Origin: Trichomonas vaginalis G3
Taxonomy: Eukaryota > Parabasalia > Trichomonadida > Trichomonadidae
Direction of reading: 5' to 3'
DNA: 64,000 nucleotides
NCBI RefSeq assembly: GCF_026262505.1
Contig: NC_067204.1
Span: forward strand, 9,023,797-9,087,796
In this document: positions 30,000 to 41,176 of the stretch, piece by piece
Numbering within the stretch: position 1 is the first letter of the stretch
Layout of the letters: each line of letters opens with the position of its first letter
Translations under genes and position numbers: made by a program
The notes under the pieces: generated by a model
The model's input: only the letters and a program-made list of their open reading frames with translations
Told to the model about the DNA's origin: nothing
Databases searched by the model: none

Positions 30000-30971
30000 T
30001 TAGTCTTCTGGTGTGAATTCGGAGGACTCTTCTTCTTCCTCCTCCTCTTCTTCCTCTTCTTCGTCATCGTCGGCGTAGTGGAGGAGGACGTAGTTCATCC
30101 AAATTCTGTATGGACGTCCTGATTTGGATTTAAATGAGATGGACATATTTTGTGTGAGTGTTATTTCAGTTTCGATAAAGAGTTGGTGTGCTGGTTTGAA
30201 TATATGTTCGACGTAGGAGAATTTGTGCAACTCATCTTCTCCCAATTCTGTATTGATACAGACTTCGATGAAGTCACCACTGAGAATGTCTTCACCTGTG
30301 GGCATATCCACAACAATTAAATGAACGACACAATAGTTGTGAAATTCATTAGTAGGAAATACTGTTGCAGGCGTATTATATGAGGGGAAAAATGTTTTTT
30401 CTTCCCCAAATTCATCTGCTACTTCATCTTCATCGTATCCGTTGTTAAAAGCTTTAAATTCATGTACAATTTGAGCAAATTGTTGACGGAGATTTGGTGG
30501 CATACGTAAGCAAGCTTGTAACAATGTCCTACCTTCCACACACTCAGCAAATATGGGAAGGTAGGAACATATAATGTCCGTCAATTGGTCCTGGTTGGGG
30601 ACCAATTGACAGAGTTTTGTGTATGCCGTTATTGTTTCTTTAACGGTATTTGTGTAGATACGGTTATATGGAGTATTTCCCTGGTTGTTAAGGGAAAAAT
30701 ACTCATCCGATTGTAATTTCAATCTTGACCTCAACTCTTTGTTCGGTATTCTTTGGTCTATTCTTAGAGCTGTATTTGTTCGTGCGGGCTGTGGTTTTAA
30801 AACATTCGTGTCGAGTTTTAATTGCTTCGAATTGGATGTCGATTTGAATTGGGAGTCTTTTGAGTTCTCCTGAGCTTGGTTCTGTATTAAAGACTGAATA
30901 GCAGTGTCAGCTTCTTGTTTTTCGAGATAGTATTCTATTGAATTGGGCTTCACTGTTCGAGACGCGTACAT
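30000..30971 (-). CDS. E2 unknown acidic protein, ~323 aa
   Basis: Start chosen at the ATG at 30971 (MYASRTVKPNSIEYYLEK), because a TCATTT initiator sits about 15 nt upstream. An ATG 27 bp earlier is in frame but lies before that motif. Basic, disordered first third; helical middle (TIICSYLPIFAECVEGRTLLQACLRMPPNLRQQF); beta-rich last third; and a long Asp/Glu run near the end. No family recognised. Divergent from the gene at 31434. Confidence 0.6.
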   Translation of the reverse strand: MYASRTVKPNSIEYYLEKQEADTAIQSLIQNQAQENSKDSQFKSTSNSKQLKLDTNVLKPQPARTNTALRIDQRIPNKELRSRLKLQSDEYFSLNNQGNTPYNRIYTNTVKETITAYTKLCQLVPNQDQLTDIICSYLPIFAECVEGRTLLQACLRMPPNLRQQFAQIVHEFKAFNNGYDEDEVADEFGEEKTFFPSYNTPATVFPTNEFHNYCVVHLIVVDMPTGEDILSGDFIEVCINTELGEDELHKFSYVEHIFKPAHQLFIETEITLTQNMSISFKSKSGRPYRIWMNYVLLHYADDDEEEEEEEEEEEESSEFTPED

Positions 30972-30998
30972 TAGACAAAAATGAACTGTTTTTTTCAA

Positions 30999-31433
30999 AT
31001 AAGAGTTTGAGATGAACCGTTTTCGTCAACGGAGACCCCCTCTATTTTTTTATTTTATTTAATAGTTACCGTTGGAAAACCGTTCCATCTCAAATATTGA
31101 ATGAACTATAAACGTTTTTTGTTTTCTATATATACTTTTTTGTCCAACGGTAAAACTTTTTACACAACGGTTTTTGAGAGTCGTCGCTGTTGACTTTTTT
31201 GTAGAGCACTCAAAATAGTATAACTTTGTCCGGACAAATAAGGGTCTATCGTCGCTACAGGAAAAGTTACAGGCGTTCCAAGGAAGTATACTTTGAGAAG
31301 ACTTTCCCCCTTATAGAATGAGATAGGACGGTTATTTTACAAAACTGACAACACGTTGACCGAGTAGTTTTTTGTGCTGAACAAAAAGTGTCATATAAAC
31401 ATCTGTCAAAAACCGTTTTTTACTTCACTTAAA
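30999..31433. promoter_or_regulatory. Divergent promoter region with clustered AACGG/CCGTT words
   Basis: 435 bp without a gene between two divergent genes. AACCGTT, CAACGG or ACGGTT words occur about eight times on both strands (near 31017, 31032, 31069, 31078, 31143, 31163, 31330, 31412). Such words resemble Myb-type sites. It could be a control region or replication origin. Confidence 0.45.
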
Positions 31434-33194
31434 ATGCCACGTAAGCTACGTAAGAATATACGTAAGAGGAAGAGAGCATTGAAACATCCAATAGTAAAAC
31501 TGACACCACAACAACAGTTGCAACAACAAATTATGAATGACCCCACTATGTTGCAACAAATGTCAAGCAACCCTATGCTTTTAAACCGAGTTATTGGTGC
31601 ACAGAGTGGAGGTTTAAGAGCGGCACTTTTAGCGAAAATGGCAGGCTATGGTGGAGCTGCAGACGGAACAGCTTATAACCCTCAAAGTCAAATGAATTTG
31701 AGTTCACTCAAAAATCAAATAACAGATGTCAAAAAGTCAAACATAGACATACAGAAACAAATAAGTGAAAACGAAAAGAAACTAGAATATGACAGACACA
31801 CAAAGAAACTCAATGAGTTAAACGTAGAGAAAAAGAAGAAAGAAGAACAACTGAAAGAACTAAGTACAGAGGAATATGCGAAAAAAGTGTCAGAAAAAGC
31901 AGCAGAAGTAGCAAAAATGGAACAAGATGTTATAAATTTGAAAAACCATACTACTCAATATAAAGTACTGAAAGATGAAGAAATAAAACAAAAAGCCCTG
32001 AAGACATATATGGATAGCGATGAGTATAAAAAAGAAGTTGAAGCAAATGTAAAGGCAGAAAAACTTTTACAGTTGCAAAACCAAACCGTACAGTATGAAA
32101 ACTTAGCACAAGAAAGTAAAAATAACGACGCAGCCATGCAAAAGGCAATGAAAAGCGCAGAATATATAAAAGCTAACAATGACTGGTTAGATGCCCAAGC
32201 CAACGCTAAAGCAGCCCAACTTATAGGGTCAATAAGGACAAAAATACAAGCGGATGAAGACAGTTCAAATGAAGCTTTAATGAATGCTGACTTTAAGAAC
32301 GCCTTCGAAGCTCTTCATAGTAAGGTGAAACTAGTGAACGACTTCTCATCTGGAAAGAAACTGAAGTCTGAAGGTTTCGACAACGAGTTAAGAGAAGTAG
32401 CACAAAATATGACGAAAATAACAGATGCAGCAACGAGACAGGCAGTTCAAAGTGCCTATGACGCCGTTAGAGCAACTGTTGTGGAAAGTCAAGAAAAAGA
32501 GTTACAACAGACCAAAACAGACCTAGTAAATGCTTTCTTAAAAACGAAAAGTCAGGTAGGACATTATGCTGCAGATGGAACATATGTGCCAGCTGGTGGA
32601 ACTTATATACCAGCTGGTGGAACTTATATACTAGCTAGTGGAACTTATATACCACCAAACCCTCCAAGAGAAGCACCTGCACCAGGACTACCTAAAACAT
32701 TTACATCGTCACATGGACACAGACACAGGCATGCACCAAAACCAACACAACAACCAACACAACAACAACAGTTCAAAACACTGCACCACAACCAACAGTT
32801 CAAAACACTGCACACAACCAACAGTTCAAAACACTGCACACAACCAACAGTTCAAAACACTGCACAGCAACAACCACAAACAGAGCAAGGACATAAAAGA
32901 AGTAGAGAACAAGGAAACCAAGAATTCTTAAAAATGCTTAAGAAAGTTATGGTTACCCAGATACTCTTGACTTTAGTGACAGATATAAAGAAGCTATTAG
33001 AAAGTTCAAGGAAGGAAATACTGACCCGAACCTATTTAGCTTTATGGTCAGCACCAAATGGATATAATTTCAAACCTGGAAAATACAAGCTCGCTAAGGG
33101 ATATGATTTAATAGCATATCATCCAAATGACATGGATGAATTTACTCCGAGATATTTGGTGTCAGAGCTAAATGATAATTCAACTTCTTCATGA
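31434..33194 (+). CDS. E2 large coiled-coil virion protein candidate, 586 aa
   Basis: ATG at 31434 (MPRKLRKNIRKRKRALKHP), strongly basic start like a DNA-binding core protein, then Gln-rich and Gly/Ala segments. A long coiled coil (about residues 75-240) follows. Four repeats of a GTYIPAGG type lie near residue 380, then a His/Gln/Thr-rich stretch encoded by a DNA tandem repeat. The last 90 residues are of different character. Role inferred from composition and its place ahead of the capsid gene. Confidence 0.6.
   Translation: MPRKLRKNIRKRKRALKHPIVKLTPQQQLQQQIMNDPTMLQQMSSNPMLLNRVIGAQSGGLRAALLAKMAGYGGAADGTAYNPQSQMNLSSLKNQITDVKKSNIDIQKQISENEKKLEYDRHTKKLNELNVEKKKKEEQLKELSTEEYAKKVSEKAAEVAKMEQDVINLKNHTTQYKVLKDEEIKQKALKTYMDSDEYKKEVEANVKAEKLLQLQNQTVQYENLAQESKNNDAAMQKAMKSAEYIKANNDWLDAQANAKAAQLIGSIRTKIQADEDSSNEALMNADFKNAFEALHSKVKLVNDFSSGKKLKSEGFDNELREVAQNMTKITDAATRQAVQSAYDAVRATVVESQEKELQQTKTDLVNAFLKTKSQVGHYAADGTYVPAGGTYIPAGGTYILASGTYIPPNPPREAPAPGLPKTFTSSHGHRHRHAPKPTQQPTQQQQFKTLHHNQQFKTLHTTNSSKHCTQPTVQNTAQQQPQTEQGHKRSREQGNQEFLKMLKKVMVTQILLTLVTDIKKLLESSRKEILTRTYLALWSAPNGYNFKPGKYKLAKGYDLIAYHPNDMDEFTPRYLVSELNDNSTSS
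32755..32880 (+). repeat. Tandem repeat in the coiled-coil gene
   Basis: CAACAGTTCAAAACACTGCA recurs four times with 26-28 bp spacing. Unit number is not a multiple of three throughout, so the repeated peptide changes frame along the array. Confidence 0.8.
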
Positions 33195-33234
33195 AACGCG
33201 TAAAAAATAGAGACGGAACGAAAGAAGAAAGCTT

Positions 33235-34662
33235 ATGAATGCGGATGACGTAGATAGGGAACTTGTTAAAAACGGTCTCGGAATATATGAAATGCCAGCA
33301 GATGAGGTACAAGAAACTCCACAGGAAGAAGTTCAGATACAACCAGACATGGAAGAAATAGTTCAGCAACAACAGCTAGAAGAGCCTGAAGGAAACGAAC
33401 AAGTCCTCCTTTGGAGATGAAGTGGATTCGAAAGATGAAGATTTGAACAGCCGAAAAATCTTGACCCTCAACAAGAGTATGCGGAGAATATGGAATCTTT
33501 CCAAGAGTCTAAGAAAAATTCGGCTGACATAGTAGAAGAATATCGAAAAATGTTCGCCGACATACAAAAGACTCCAACATCAGATGAAAATATCCAGCAT
33601 AGAATGGAAGAACTGAAAGAAAATGTACACAAATACAACAATCCTTTTTACTTACGAGCATATAACGTTCAATCTTTGGATGAACTCGGTGAAAATAAAA
33701 GGTTAAATTTCAACAAAACATATAGAAATGAAACATTGTTTAAAGTTCATTCAGAACCTAGCCAATATGGAAACAAACCTACTTTTGTTTCTGCAGACGA
33801 TGGAACTACAATGAGATGGGGTCATAAAGCTAATCCGGATAGGTGGTTCATAAACTTACAACCACAATTCCAAGAAGTTGTAGACGCAATGGAAGTGAAT
33901 GGTGAACCAGATGTAGCTGGTATTTTCAGCGCGGCTTTAATGCCATTGAAAGATATGAAAGATGCAGATATTTTGGACCAGTATGAAATGAACATGGCTG
34001 ATGGAAATATAACACCTGACGTTCTAGAACATTTATCTCAAAGAACTACACAGAACCATAGAGATGGTATATTTGGTGAAGAGTTTAGAAAGAAAGTTAG
34101 GGAGAGAGAAGGAAGAGAACCTATTGTACATGACCTTGCAAACGAAAGTTTACAAAATGTCATAAAAACTTACTTTGCAGACAATGAACCGAGAAGGGAT
34201 GAATATTTAAGAAAACTCAAATGGACAGTACCAAATGAAATGTTAGTATTGAAAAACATGTTCCTTGACAAAATAAAACCAACTACAGAAATAAATGACG
34301 CAAGACTGAAACATTGGGTAAAAGCTTTCCCATTCACAAAAGATATTATTGGTAACATGGAAAGAAAACCAGAATGGCTACAAAAACATATATTTGGAAA
34401 CGAGCTTATTCCATATGGACAAGCTATGTTTGAAGAGCTTGAACCGGAAACTCAGGAAAGAGTCATGCAAACAATACGCGAAGACTCAAATACAAACTAT
34501 GACAAAATCTTTCTAGGATATAGGTTACCTGAGATGGGCGACCAGAGCCCAAAGGCAAAAAGGACATGGGAAATTTACAACATACTAGGTGAACATGAGG
34601 CAAAGATGCAACAACTTGAAGCAGAGGGCAAGTTAAAAAGCGACACCAAAGAAGAAGAGTAG
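33235..34662 (+). pseudogene. E2 virion protein candidate
   Basis: Acidic beginning (MNADDVDRELVKNGLGIYEM, Gln/Glu-rich), then a long helical region with FYLRAYNVQSLDELGENKRLNF and a C-terminal acidic tail. Lies directly before the major capsid gene. The locus looks broken, about one break. No domain recognised. Confidence 0.5.
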
Positions 34663-34739
34663 AACAAAGTAAAGCTTGGTCCGAGTGGGTTCTATTATGA
34701 TATATAAATCCAACTATTCTATATTTTTACCCATATGAA

Positions 34740-36343
34740 ATGTACGCCGCTCAGAATATAACGCCAACAGTTTTGGATGCCATGAACGGAAATGTTTCCG
34801 AATGGTATAACGAATGCGACAATGCCATTAGAAGGTCAGAAATAGTTCCTGGAACTTACGAATATACAACTGCTGTTTCTTATGGAAACGTAGGTGAGTT
34901 TGGAGAAGGTTCTTCAACAACAGTAGATATTGCTTGCGACAGGTTTCATATTATTTCTATTGACAACTCATTCTTATACGTGGAACAAGACATTGAAATA
35001 AAACCTTCTGCCAAGTTGTCTGACAAGAAAGGTTGCAATGGAATTTTCTATGTCGGATACCAATATGCTCCAGAAGTTTTCATGGGATATAAGATATATT
35101 CTAACTCTGACTTAGTTCAAACAGTAACATGGGCAAACTATGAATGGTTCGCTTTGAGAAACTCAGTACAACCACAAGCTAGAGAACAAACAGACCAGTA
35201 TGCAAATATTGAGAAAATAAGAAGACTTGACCCTAACGTTCCAGGAGTTTATGTTAACCTTTCTGGTTCAGATGGAACTGCTGCCACTAAAGTAAAACTG
35301 AAACTTAGAGTTCCTTTGTCATCTTTCCTCATCTTCAGGTTTTTAAGATACTTGCCAAACTGGGCAGGAAAAATTTCTATTGAACTTACTCCAAGCAAAA
35401 ATAACTTAGTCATTGCACCAACACAAGACCCATTCACATTACTGTAGCTGGAACTGGTGGAGCCAAGTTCTGTGACTTTTGCAAAGACAAAGTTGACTTA
35501 GACTTTGGTTTCTCAAACTTCAACAATGAAGTAAACTATTATTTCAATGCTGCTGGAACTGCTTGGGACCCAGTTAAGTTCACATGCGAAAAATTTGAAT
35601 GCAAGAGAATAGAAAGCAGACTTGCAGTCTATATGTTGGACCCAGATATTTCAAATGCTTTAGCTGCCAAATATATTGCAGTTCCACTTATGTTCCCTAT
35701 ACACCAAATATCTGTCAAAGACTTTGCAGGTGAAGTTGGAAACCAAAGTGCTGACCCAGGTGCAAGAACAGATATTGCTTTAACAACTGCAATGAAACAT
35801 GCAGATACTATGTTTGTACTGTTCAGACGAACTATAAATGACTATTCTTGTTTCTACAACCCCGGTATTAAATATCATATAAACATAGATGGCAAATATT
35901 ATCCAAGAGAAGAATATTCTACAGTTGAGGATATGAGGTCATACAACTTGACATTAGATGCTATGAACTTTAACAACAACTTCACAACAACCATTAACCC
36001 TGAAATGCAAAGTTCTATTATGCCATATGTGAAAGTATGGACTCATACAGGAGGTCAAAAAACTCAATATACAAATGGAGACCGTTCAAACTTTTGGCTT
36101 GGCATTCCATTTGCTGACTCAGAAGACTTTATGGGTGGTATTTCAACTGTTGGTACTGTACAAATACAATATACTGGTGACAGAGACGGTCCAGATGAAC
36201 TGAGAGCAAAGAAGTTTACAAAACCAATAGCACTTTTCACGGAAGATGCTCTTTTGAAGATTCGTTCGATGAAACCTGCTGGGGCTCCTCAGATTGGCAT
36301 AACGACAGCTTCCATCGAGCAGATTTTGGCAGCAGGTCAGTAA
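34740..36343 (+). pseudogene. E2 major capsid protein candidate (double jelly-roll)
   Basis: Starts MYAAQNITPTVLDAMNGNVS. The first jelly-roll ends around KLKLRVPLSSFLIFRFLRYLPNWAGKISIEL. The second part contains FVLFRRTINDYSCFYNPGIKY and FWLGIPFADSEDF. Length (about 530 codons) and double beta-domain pattern suit a Polinton/adenovirus-lineage capsid protein. Preceded by TATTTTTACCCATATGAA. Broken, about one break. Confidence 0.78.
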
Positions 36344-36660
36344 GTTGTTCTTGAACTGACTTCTCTCCGTCAAATATTGACAGTACGCCAGTTTTGACAT
36401 AATATTGTAAGATAAACTTACCTTTAGAAATATCTGTAAGTTTTGTTGTTATATTTTTGTCAACGTCAAGAACTTTCACCATTTCAGTTATACCAACTTT
36501 CTTTGCTTTATGAAAATATTTTGGTTCAGCAAAGACTGCTATTCTATAACATTTTCCATTGTTTGTGTAAAGAACTATTCTGTCAATGTATTTGTATTGT
36601 TTGTGTGTAAACTTTGTTCTGCTTCAATTCGAAGAGATACTCAATACGTCCATCTTTTTA
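36237..36660 (-). pseudogene. E2 small protein locus, antisense to capsid 3' end
   Basis: An open stretch from MVKVLDVDKNITTKLTDISK runs to 36237. Further coding-like sequence lies upstream (YRIAVFAEPKYFHKAKK). Position beside the CCG-motif gene parallels the 79-residue E1 gene at 10977. Broken or with an unclear start. Confidence 0.4.
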
Positions 36661-36671
36661 TTCTAAGTAAA

Positions 36672-37253
36672 ATGTCATTTCCGAAAAATAGAAGCGTAAG
36701 TGTTTCAAAAGGTTTAATGGCGGTGGCAGATGTGAAGTTAAATTCACCAACTCAAACAAACAGTCAAAGTGTTGTTGTCAATGTCAAAGACAGAGATGTT
36801 GAAGTGGGGAAACCATACGAAGACGAAGATGGTATAACAATTGTTCCTGTAAAAGAACAACCAACATATCCTGAAGTTAGCAGAGACTTAAGTTCTGTTG
36901 CAGATATTCGAAACGACTACCAACAACTGAAAGACAAACTTCAAACTCAGGAGAAGATTTGTCAAGCTTTAAGTATAATGTTAAACTTGGTCGAACACAA
37001 CCCTGTAAAAGTGAACTCATATGTCATTGCACCTCATGAAGTTTTGAAAGAACTATTGAAACTTTTGACAGAGGCAGACGATATAAACATCAAAGAAATA
37101 GAACCCGACATTAGTTGCTGTGGTGTTTCATATAATGTCATTGACAAGATATACGTTATGAAAGGAGGTGAAACGTTGAACTTAAAGTATAGTTTCCCAG
37201 ACGTTATAAAAATATTTGACGACCACAACATTTCATTAAAATTTATTTGCTAA
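36672..37253 (+). CDS. E2 orthologue of the E1 204-aa protein
   Basis: 193 residues from the ATG at 36672 (MSFPKNRSVSVSKGLMAV). The longer frame from 36510 lacks support. Disordered start, coiled middle (RNDYQQLKDKLQTQEKICQALSIML) and C-terminal EIEPDISCCGVSYNVIDKIYV, matching ECCGQTPIFMKIGNIRI in E1. Stops 4 bp before the next gene. Confidence 0.65.
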   Translation: MSFPKNRSVSVSKGLMAVADVKLNSPTQTNSQSVVVNVKDRDVEVGKPYEDEDGITIVPVKEQPTYPEVSRDLSSVADIRNDYQQLKDKLQTQEKICQALSIMLNLVEHNPVKVNSYVIAPHEVLKELLKLLTEADDINIKEIEPDISCCGVSYNVIDKIYVMKGGETLNLKYSFPDVIKIFDDHNISLKFIC

Positions 37254-37257
37254 GTAA

Positions 37258-38055
37258 ATGGCAGAAGATATAATGGTTTATACTATTACGACTAAAAACC
37301 CTGAGTCATATAATTCTATAACAACAAACTTACAAAGTCCTCAAGGACGATATTGTAAACTAACCTTAAACACAATGACGACTAAAGCCTGTTTTGCTCT
37401 TTTGACACCAGAAGACTTTATTGTTGTGAATGGTAAAAAATACTCCTTTGAAGATACTTACTCAGATATACCACCAACAGGTTTTGTTGACTTATTTAAT
37501 ACTTTAAGTACGGGTGTAACATGTGCTGCAACTAGAGCAGGTTTCATTATGTTTGGATGTCCGACTGAGTTTACTATAAACGATATGAGCTATAATACAA
37601 AACTTATTTCTGGTTTTTACTACCAACAGTTTCCTATAACAGGAAAAGGTGTCATACAAGGAATGTCTATTCCATTGACATTAAGCACACCAATCTTATA
37701 TATTGTTTCAAACTTAGGTTCAAAGTGTTATTCGAATGTCGACAGAAACTATTATGACCAAAAGATACTTATGCGTATAAACAATACTTTCTCTGCTGGT
37801 TTGCCTATTGTTCATTCGAATGCAGAATTTTCAACCTTAGTGAACTCAAACACTTTGGCAAGTATAACGTTGACATTAGTTGACGCAAACTTTGTTCCTG
37901 TAAAACTTTTATGTCCTATGTATTTGTCAATGACGGCAGAAAGTTTCGAATTGGAAGATGCAACTGGTGAAAGTATTGTATTACAAGAACAACTTCAACA
38001 ACAAATAGCTCAAGAACAACAAATGCAACAAATGCAACAACAAAGTCAAGAATAA
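37258..38055 (+). CDS. E2 penton/minor capsid-like protein, 265 aa
   Basis: Starts MAEDIMVYTITTKNPESYNS. Beta-rich throughout; late LASITLTLVDANFVPVKLLCPMYLSM parallels the E1 protein at 11177. Gln-rich tail (QQQIAQEQQMQQMQQQ). It follows the previous gene almost without gap, suggesting a shared promoter or initiator-only promoter. Penton role inferred. Confidence 0.6.
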   Translation: MAEDIMVYTITTKNPESYNSITTNLQSPQGRYCKLTLNTMTTKACFALLTPEDFIVVNGKKYSFEDTYSDIPPTGFVDLFNTLSTGVTCAATRAGFIMFGCPTEFTINDMSYNTKLISGFYYQQFPITGKGVIQGMSIPLTLSTPILYIVSNLGSKCYSNVDRNYYDQKILMRINNTFSAGLPIVHSNAEFSTLVNSNTLASITLTLVDANFVPVKLLCPMYLSMTAESFELEDATGESIVLQEQLQQQIAQEQQMQQMQQQSQE

Positions 38056-38084
38056 AAAAAAATATTTTTTTTATTTTTATAAAA

Positions 38085-39315
38085 ATGTACAGAATAGATG
38101 TTTCAGATTTTTATGACTTCCAAGCATTCAGAAATATGTGTCCATTTCGAGACTATAACAAAGCAGTCGAGAATTTGAAACGTTTAGTCATTTATGTCGA
38201 CTCTGCCCCAGAATGTTATGTCATGAAAGAATGGGATGTTGTCTTTAACAAACCAAGAGCAACAATAGTTTCAGAACAAGAATGTAGACAGAAACTTAAG
38301 AAAATAAAAGTCGTACAAGTTGGCATGAAGATGTTAGATGCTTGGGATATCTTATTGTCAAAGTTAGAAGATTTTTCAGTTCGAGGTATAAAGTTCTATA
38401 CACCTTCTCCAAACTTCTATTCTATCTTCACTGGATATAAATACGAACAAGTAGAATGGAAAGAAAATATTATAGAAGCTTGGTTAGACCATGTCAAAGA
38501 AATTATATGCAATGGAAACGAAAGAGTCTATGAGTATATCTTATGTTGGTTTGCAAACATCTTACAACATCCAAGTGCTAAAAATGAAACTGCTCTCATT
38601 ATAATTGGAAAACAAGGAACTGGTAAGAATACTTTCTTTACAGATATTTTATGCAAACTGTTAGAGGGCTATTCGAACCCGAATATGACAAACTTAGAAA
38701 ACATCTGTGGCAAGTTTAACTCCTCAATAGAGAATATGAAACTTATAGTTTGCAATGAACTTCAAAGTATAGATACAACAAAAGTTTTGAACTCAGATGC
38801 TTTGAAGAGTCTTATAACAGACAAAGTTGGAGTTGTTGAAAGAAAGTATAAAGACCAAAGAGTTTGTGAAAATGTTGCAAACTTCATTATGGTTTCAAAC
38901 AATGTGTTCCGATGAAGTTAGAAAGTTCTGACAGAAGATATGTAGTTGTCAGAACGTCAGATTCTCATATGCAAGATACAGAATATTTTGACGACTTAGC
39001 AGAAACTTTGACATCTGACTTTTACAACCACTTGTTCTCATATTTTATGACATTAGATATTTCAAGTTCAATCCAAGACAAATTCCACATACCGAAGAGA
39101 GACAAACATTGTTAGAAGCAAACAAGAGTGTATATGAACTGTTCATAGATGAAACTGACTTTGAGTGTTTAGATGAAAGGTCATTGTACGATTCGTATAA
39201 ACAATATTGTCAAGAATATGGTTATATGACAGCGTCTAAACGAACATTCTTGGCAAATGTCAAAAGTCTTTTAGATGTTCAGAATGGTGTATATACAAAG
39301 AAAAATTTTTTATGA
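38085..39315 (+). pseudogene. E2 superfamily 3 helicase
   Basis: Starts MYRIDVSDFYDFQAFRNM. The Walker A motif IIGKQGTGKNT lies near residue 185, Walker B-like MKLIVCNELQS near 222, and the SF3 C motif VANFIMVSNN near 268, in the order typical of D5/NS1-type helicases. These enzymes unwind viral DNA at replication. A C-terminal winged-helix-like part follows (DERSLYDSYKQYCQEYGYMTASKRTFLANVKSLL). Broken, about two breaks. E1 has no counterpart. Confidence 0.85.
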
Positions 39316-39335
39316 GTAAATTTTAAAAAAAATAT

Positions 39336-39355
39336 TTTTTTATCCGATAGAAAAG
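39336..39355 (+). promoter_or_regulatory. TTTTTATCCGA promoter word
   Basis: TTTTTTTATCCGATAGAAAA immediately precedes the ATG at 39356. Same word as before the E1 capsid and capsid-related genes. Confidence 0.5.
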
Positions 39356-39775
39356 ATGGCAAAATTCATCTCAGTAAACAAGTACATGTCAGGACTTAAA
39401 GAAGAACTAGACCCATTCACATATTTGAATGTTTACTTCTACCATTTTGAAAAGTCTTCATTCAGCAAAGTTTGGAACATCGAACCAGTTAAGTTTGCTA
39501 TTGTGACTAAAAATGGTGCGAAATTTGAAGACTTAGACATAGAAGGTTTGTTAGCAGTCAAAGAAAGTTTTGACAGAAGGTTCTCAAACCTTAAAGAAGG
39601 CAAAGCATACAAACTTGTTATACCTTATGAACCAAAGAAAGCAGACGACTATGAATATTATGAGTCTAAGATAGTTGAAGTTCAAGGTAAATTGGGTAAA
39701 AAGATTTTAGAGTCTAAGCCAGTGTTTGCTCCTAAAGAGGAAGAGAACATTGACATTGACCCAGAAATGTTCTAA
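39356..39775 (+). CDS. E2 candidate ssDNA-binding protein, 139 aa
   Basis: MAKFISVNKYMSGLKEELDP start, beta-rich middle (VKFAIVTKNGAKFEDLDIEGLLAVK) and acidic/hydrophobic tip EEENIDIDPEMF. It directly follows the SF3 helicase. Tail and neighbourhood resemble the E1 gene at 19353. SSB identity is inferred. Confidence 0.5.
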   Translation: MAKFISVNKYMSGLKEELDPFTYLNVYFYHFEKSSFSKVWNIEPVKFAIVTKNGAKFEDLDIEGLLAVKESFDRRFSNLKEGKAYKLVIPYEPKKADDYEYYESKIVEVQGKLGKKILESKPVFAPKEEENIDIDPEMF

Positions 39776-39795
39776 AAATAAAATTTTATTTTTAC

Positions 39796-40253
39796 ATGTC
39801 AAATTTCTTTTTCTCTGGAACTGGTTCAGGTTCTTTCTTCTCTTCTACTCTTCTTTCTCTTTCTTTTCTTTCTTTTCTTTTCTCTCTTCTTCTTCTCTGG
39901 TGGAGTTATGTCAAATTTCTCAACCATATTTATGTAAAAGTTCTTTGTCCTTTAATAGCTCATCTATTCTGTTTTCTATTTCATCTTCAAGAACAGCGCA
40001 TGTGTCTTCTTTGCATTCTAAGAACTTTTGTTGGACTTCATCTTTCCAAGGCGTCATCTCTGTCAACAAGTCTGTCATTGACAAATTTTAAGACTGCTCT
40101 TTGTAATGTTTTATGGTTCTTGTCATATTCCCAGAAACAGAACTTTAGAACAAATTCACCTTTCTTGTTTACACTATGTAAGATTTTATGGTCGACAGAT
40201 GTTTTGCTGTCGAAAAGCTTGTCTCGAATATAGATAGCGAAATCGCTAGACAT
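39796..40253 (-). pseudogene. E2 small charged protein
   Basis: Starts MSSDFAIYIRDKLFDSKTSV at 40253. The rest is charged, with a Lys/Arg/Glu-rich end (the T/C-rich stretch at 39840-39900 on the plus strand). Divergent from the packaging ATPase. Broken, about one break. No domain seen. Confidence 0.45.
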
Positions 40254-40289
40254 TTTCTAAAAGATAAAAATTTTAATTTTTCTAAAAAT

Positions 40290-41159
40290 ATGTTAGAAAA
40301 AAAGTTTGCTGACATTGACAAGAAATTTGAGAATGTTTTAAACAAGAACAAGAGGAAGTTAGAAAATGCTCAGATAAAACCTATACATGACAAGTTCTTA
40401 TTTGCTCAGAATGGTATAACAGGTCTAATTGCACCACCTGGGTCGGGTAAGACTTTCACTTATCTTAAAATGGCTGCACAACAACAAGAACTAGATGAGA
40501 AGAACCCATTCTATGAGTTAGTTGTCATTTGTAGTACTTCTGGTCAATTTGACCAAACCGTCAATTCGTTCAAAGATATTATAAAGAAGTCTAAGTTAGT
40601 ATGTATAAAGGATACTGAGTTGTTAGATTGGATAAAGAAGTACCAAAGAAGAGTTTTGAAGTATAATGCTATAAATGAGTATATAAATTCTAAGTTTAAA
40701 GACCCAAATGAGGAAATGCAGAGAATATTAGAGAAGAAACACTTCAGAAACAAACAGAAAGAGATAGAATACATTTCGAAGAAATTGCAATCTTACGATT
40801 GGAAGACTTACCCTCATAGATGTCTTCTTATCTTAGATGATTTGCTTCTCATCCTTTGTTAAAGAATAGAGAACAAGATATGTGTCGAATTCTTAAGAAG
40901 CTCAGACACTTTAACATCTCAGTCATTGTGTACAGACAGCAAAGAGTTTAAGTAAGGATGTTAAAAGAATACTTACTGACATTATACTTTTCCCCGGATT
41001 GTCCGAAGACGATTTCATGGAACTTATGAAAGAGTCCATGGCAGGTAAGTTTGACAGACATGAACTATGGGAGAAGTACAAAGTCATACAAGACCCTCAT
41101 ACTTCTTTCAGAATTCATATCTACGCAAACAAAGTTCAAATTGTAAAAAGTCAAGCTTG
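40290..41159 (+). pseudogene. E2 packaging ATPase (A32/FtsK-like)
   Basis: Start at the ATG at 40290 (MLEKKFADIDKKFENVLN). Walker A APPGSGKTFT near residue 50, Walker B-like RCLLILDDL, and a C-terminal FRIHIYANKVQIVKSQA that parallels the E1 ATPase. Its last codons and stop form the first of two 31-bp direct repeats around a KilA-N gene. Broken, about two breaks. Confidence 0.82.
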
Positions 41160-41165
41160 AAAAAT
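41135..41165 (+). repeat. 31-bp direct repeat, copy A
   Basis: Begins TTCAAATTGTAAAAAGTCAA and ends CTTGAAAAAT. It encodes the end of the packaging ATPase. The identical sequence is at 42135-42165, exactly 1000 bp on. Confidence 0.95.
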
Positions 41166-41176
41166 AAAGAGTTCAT

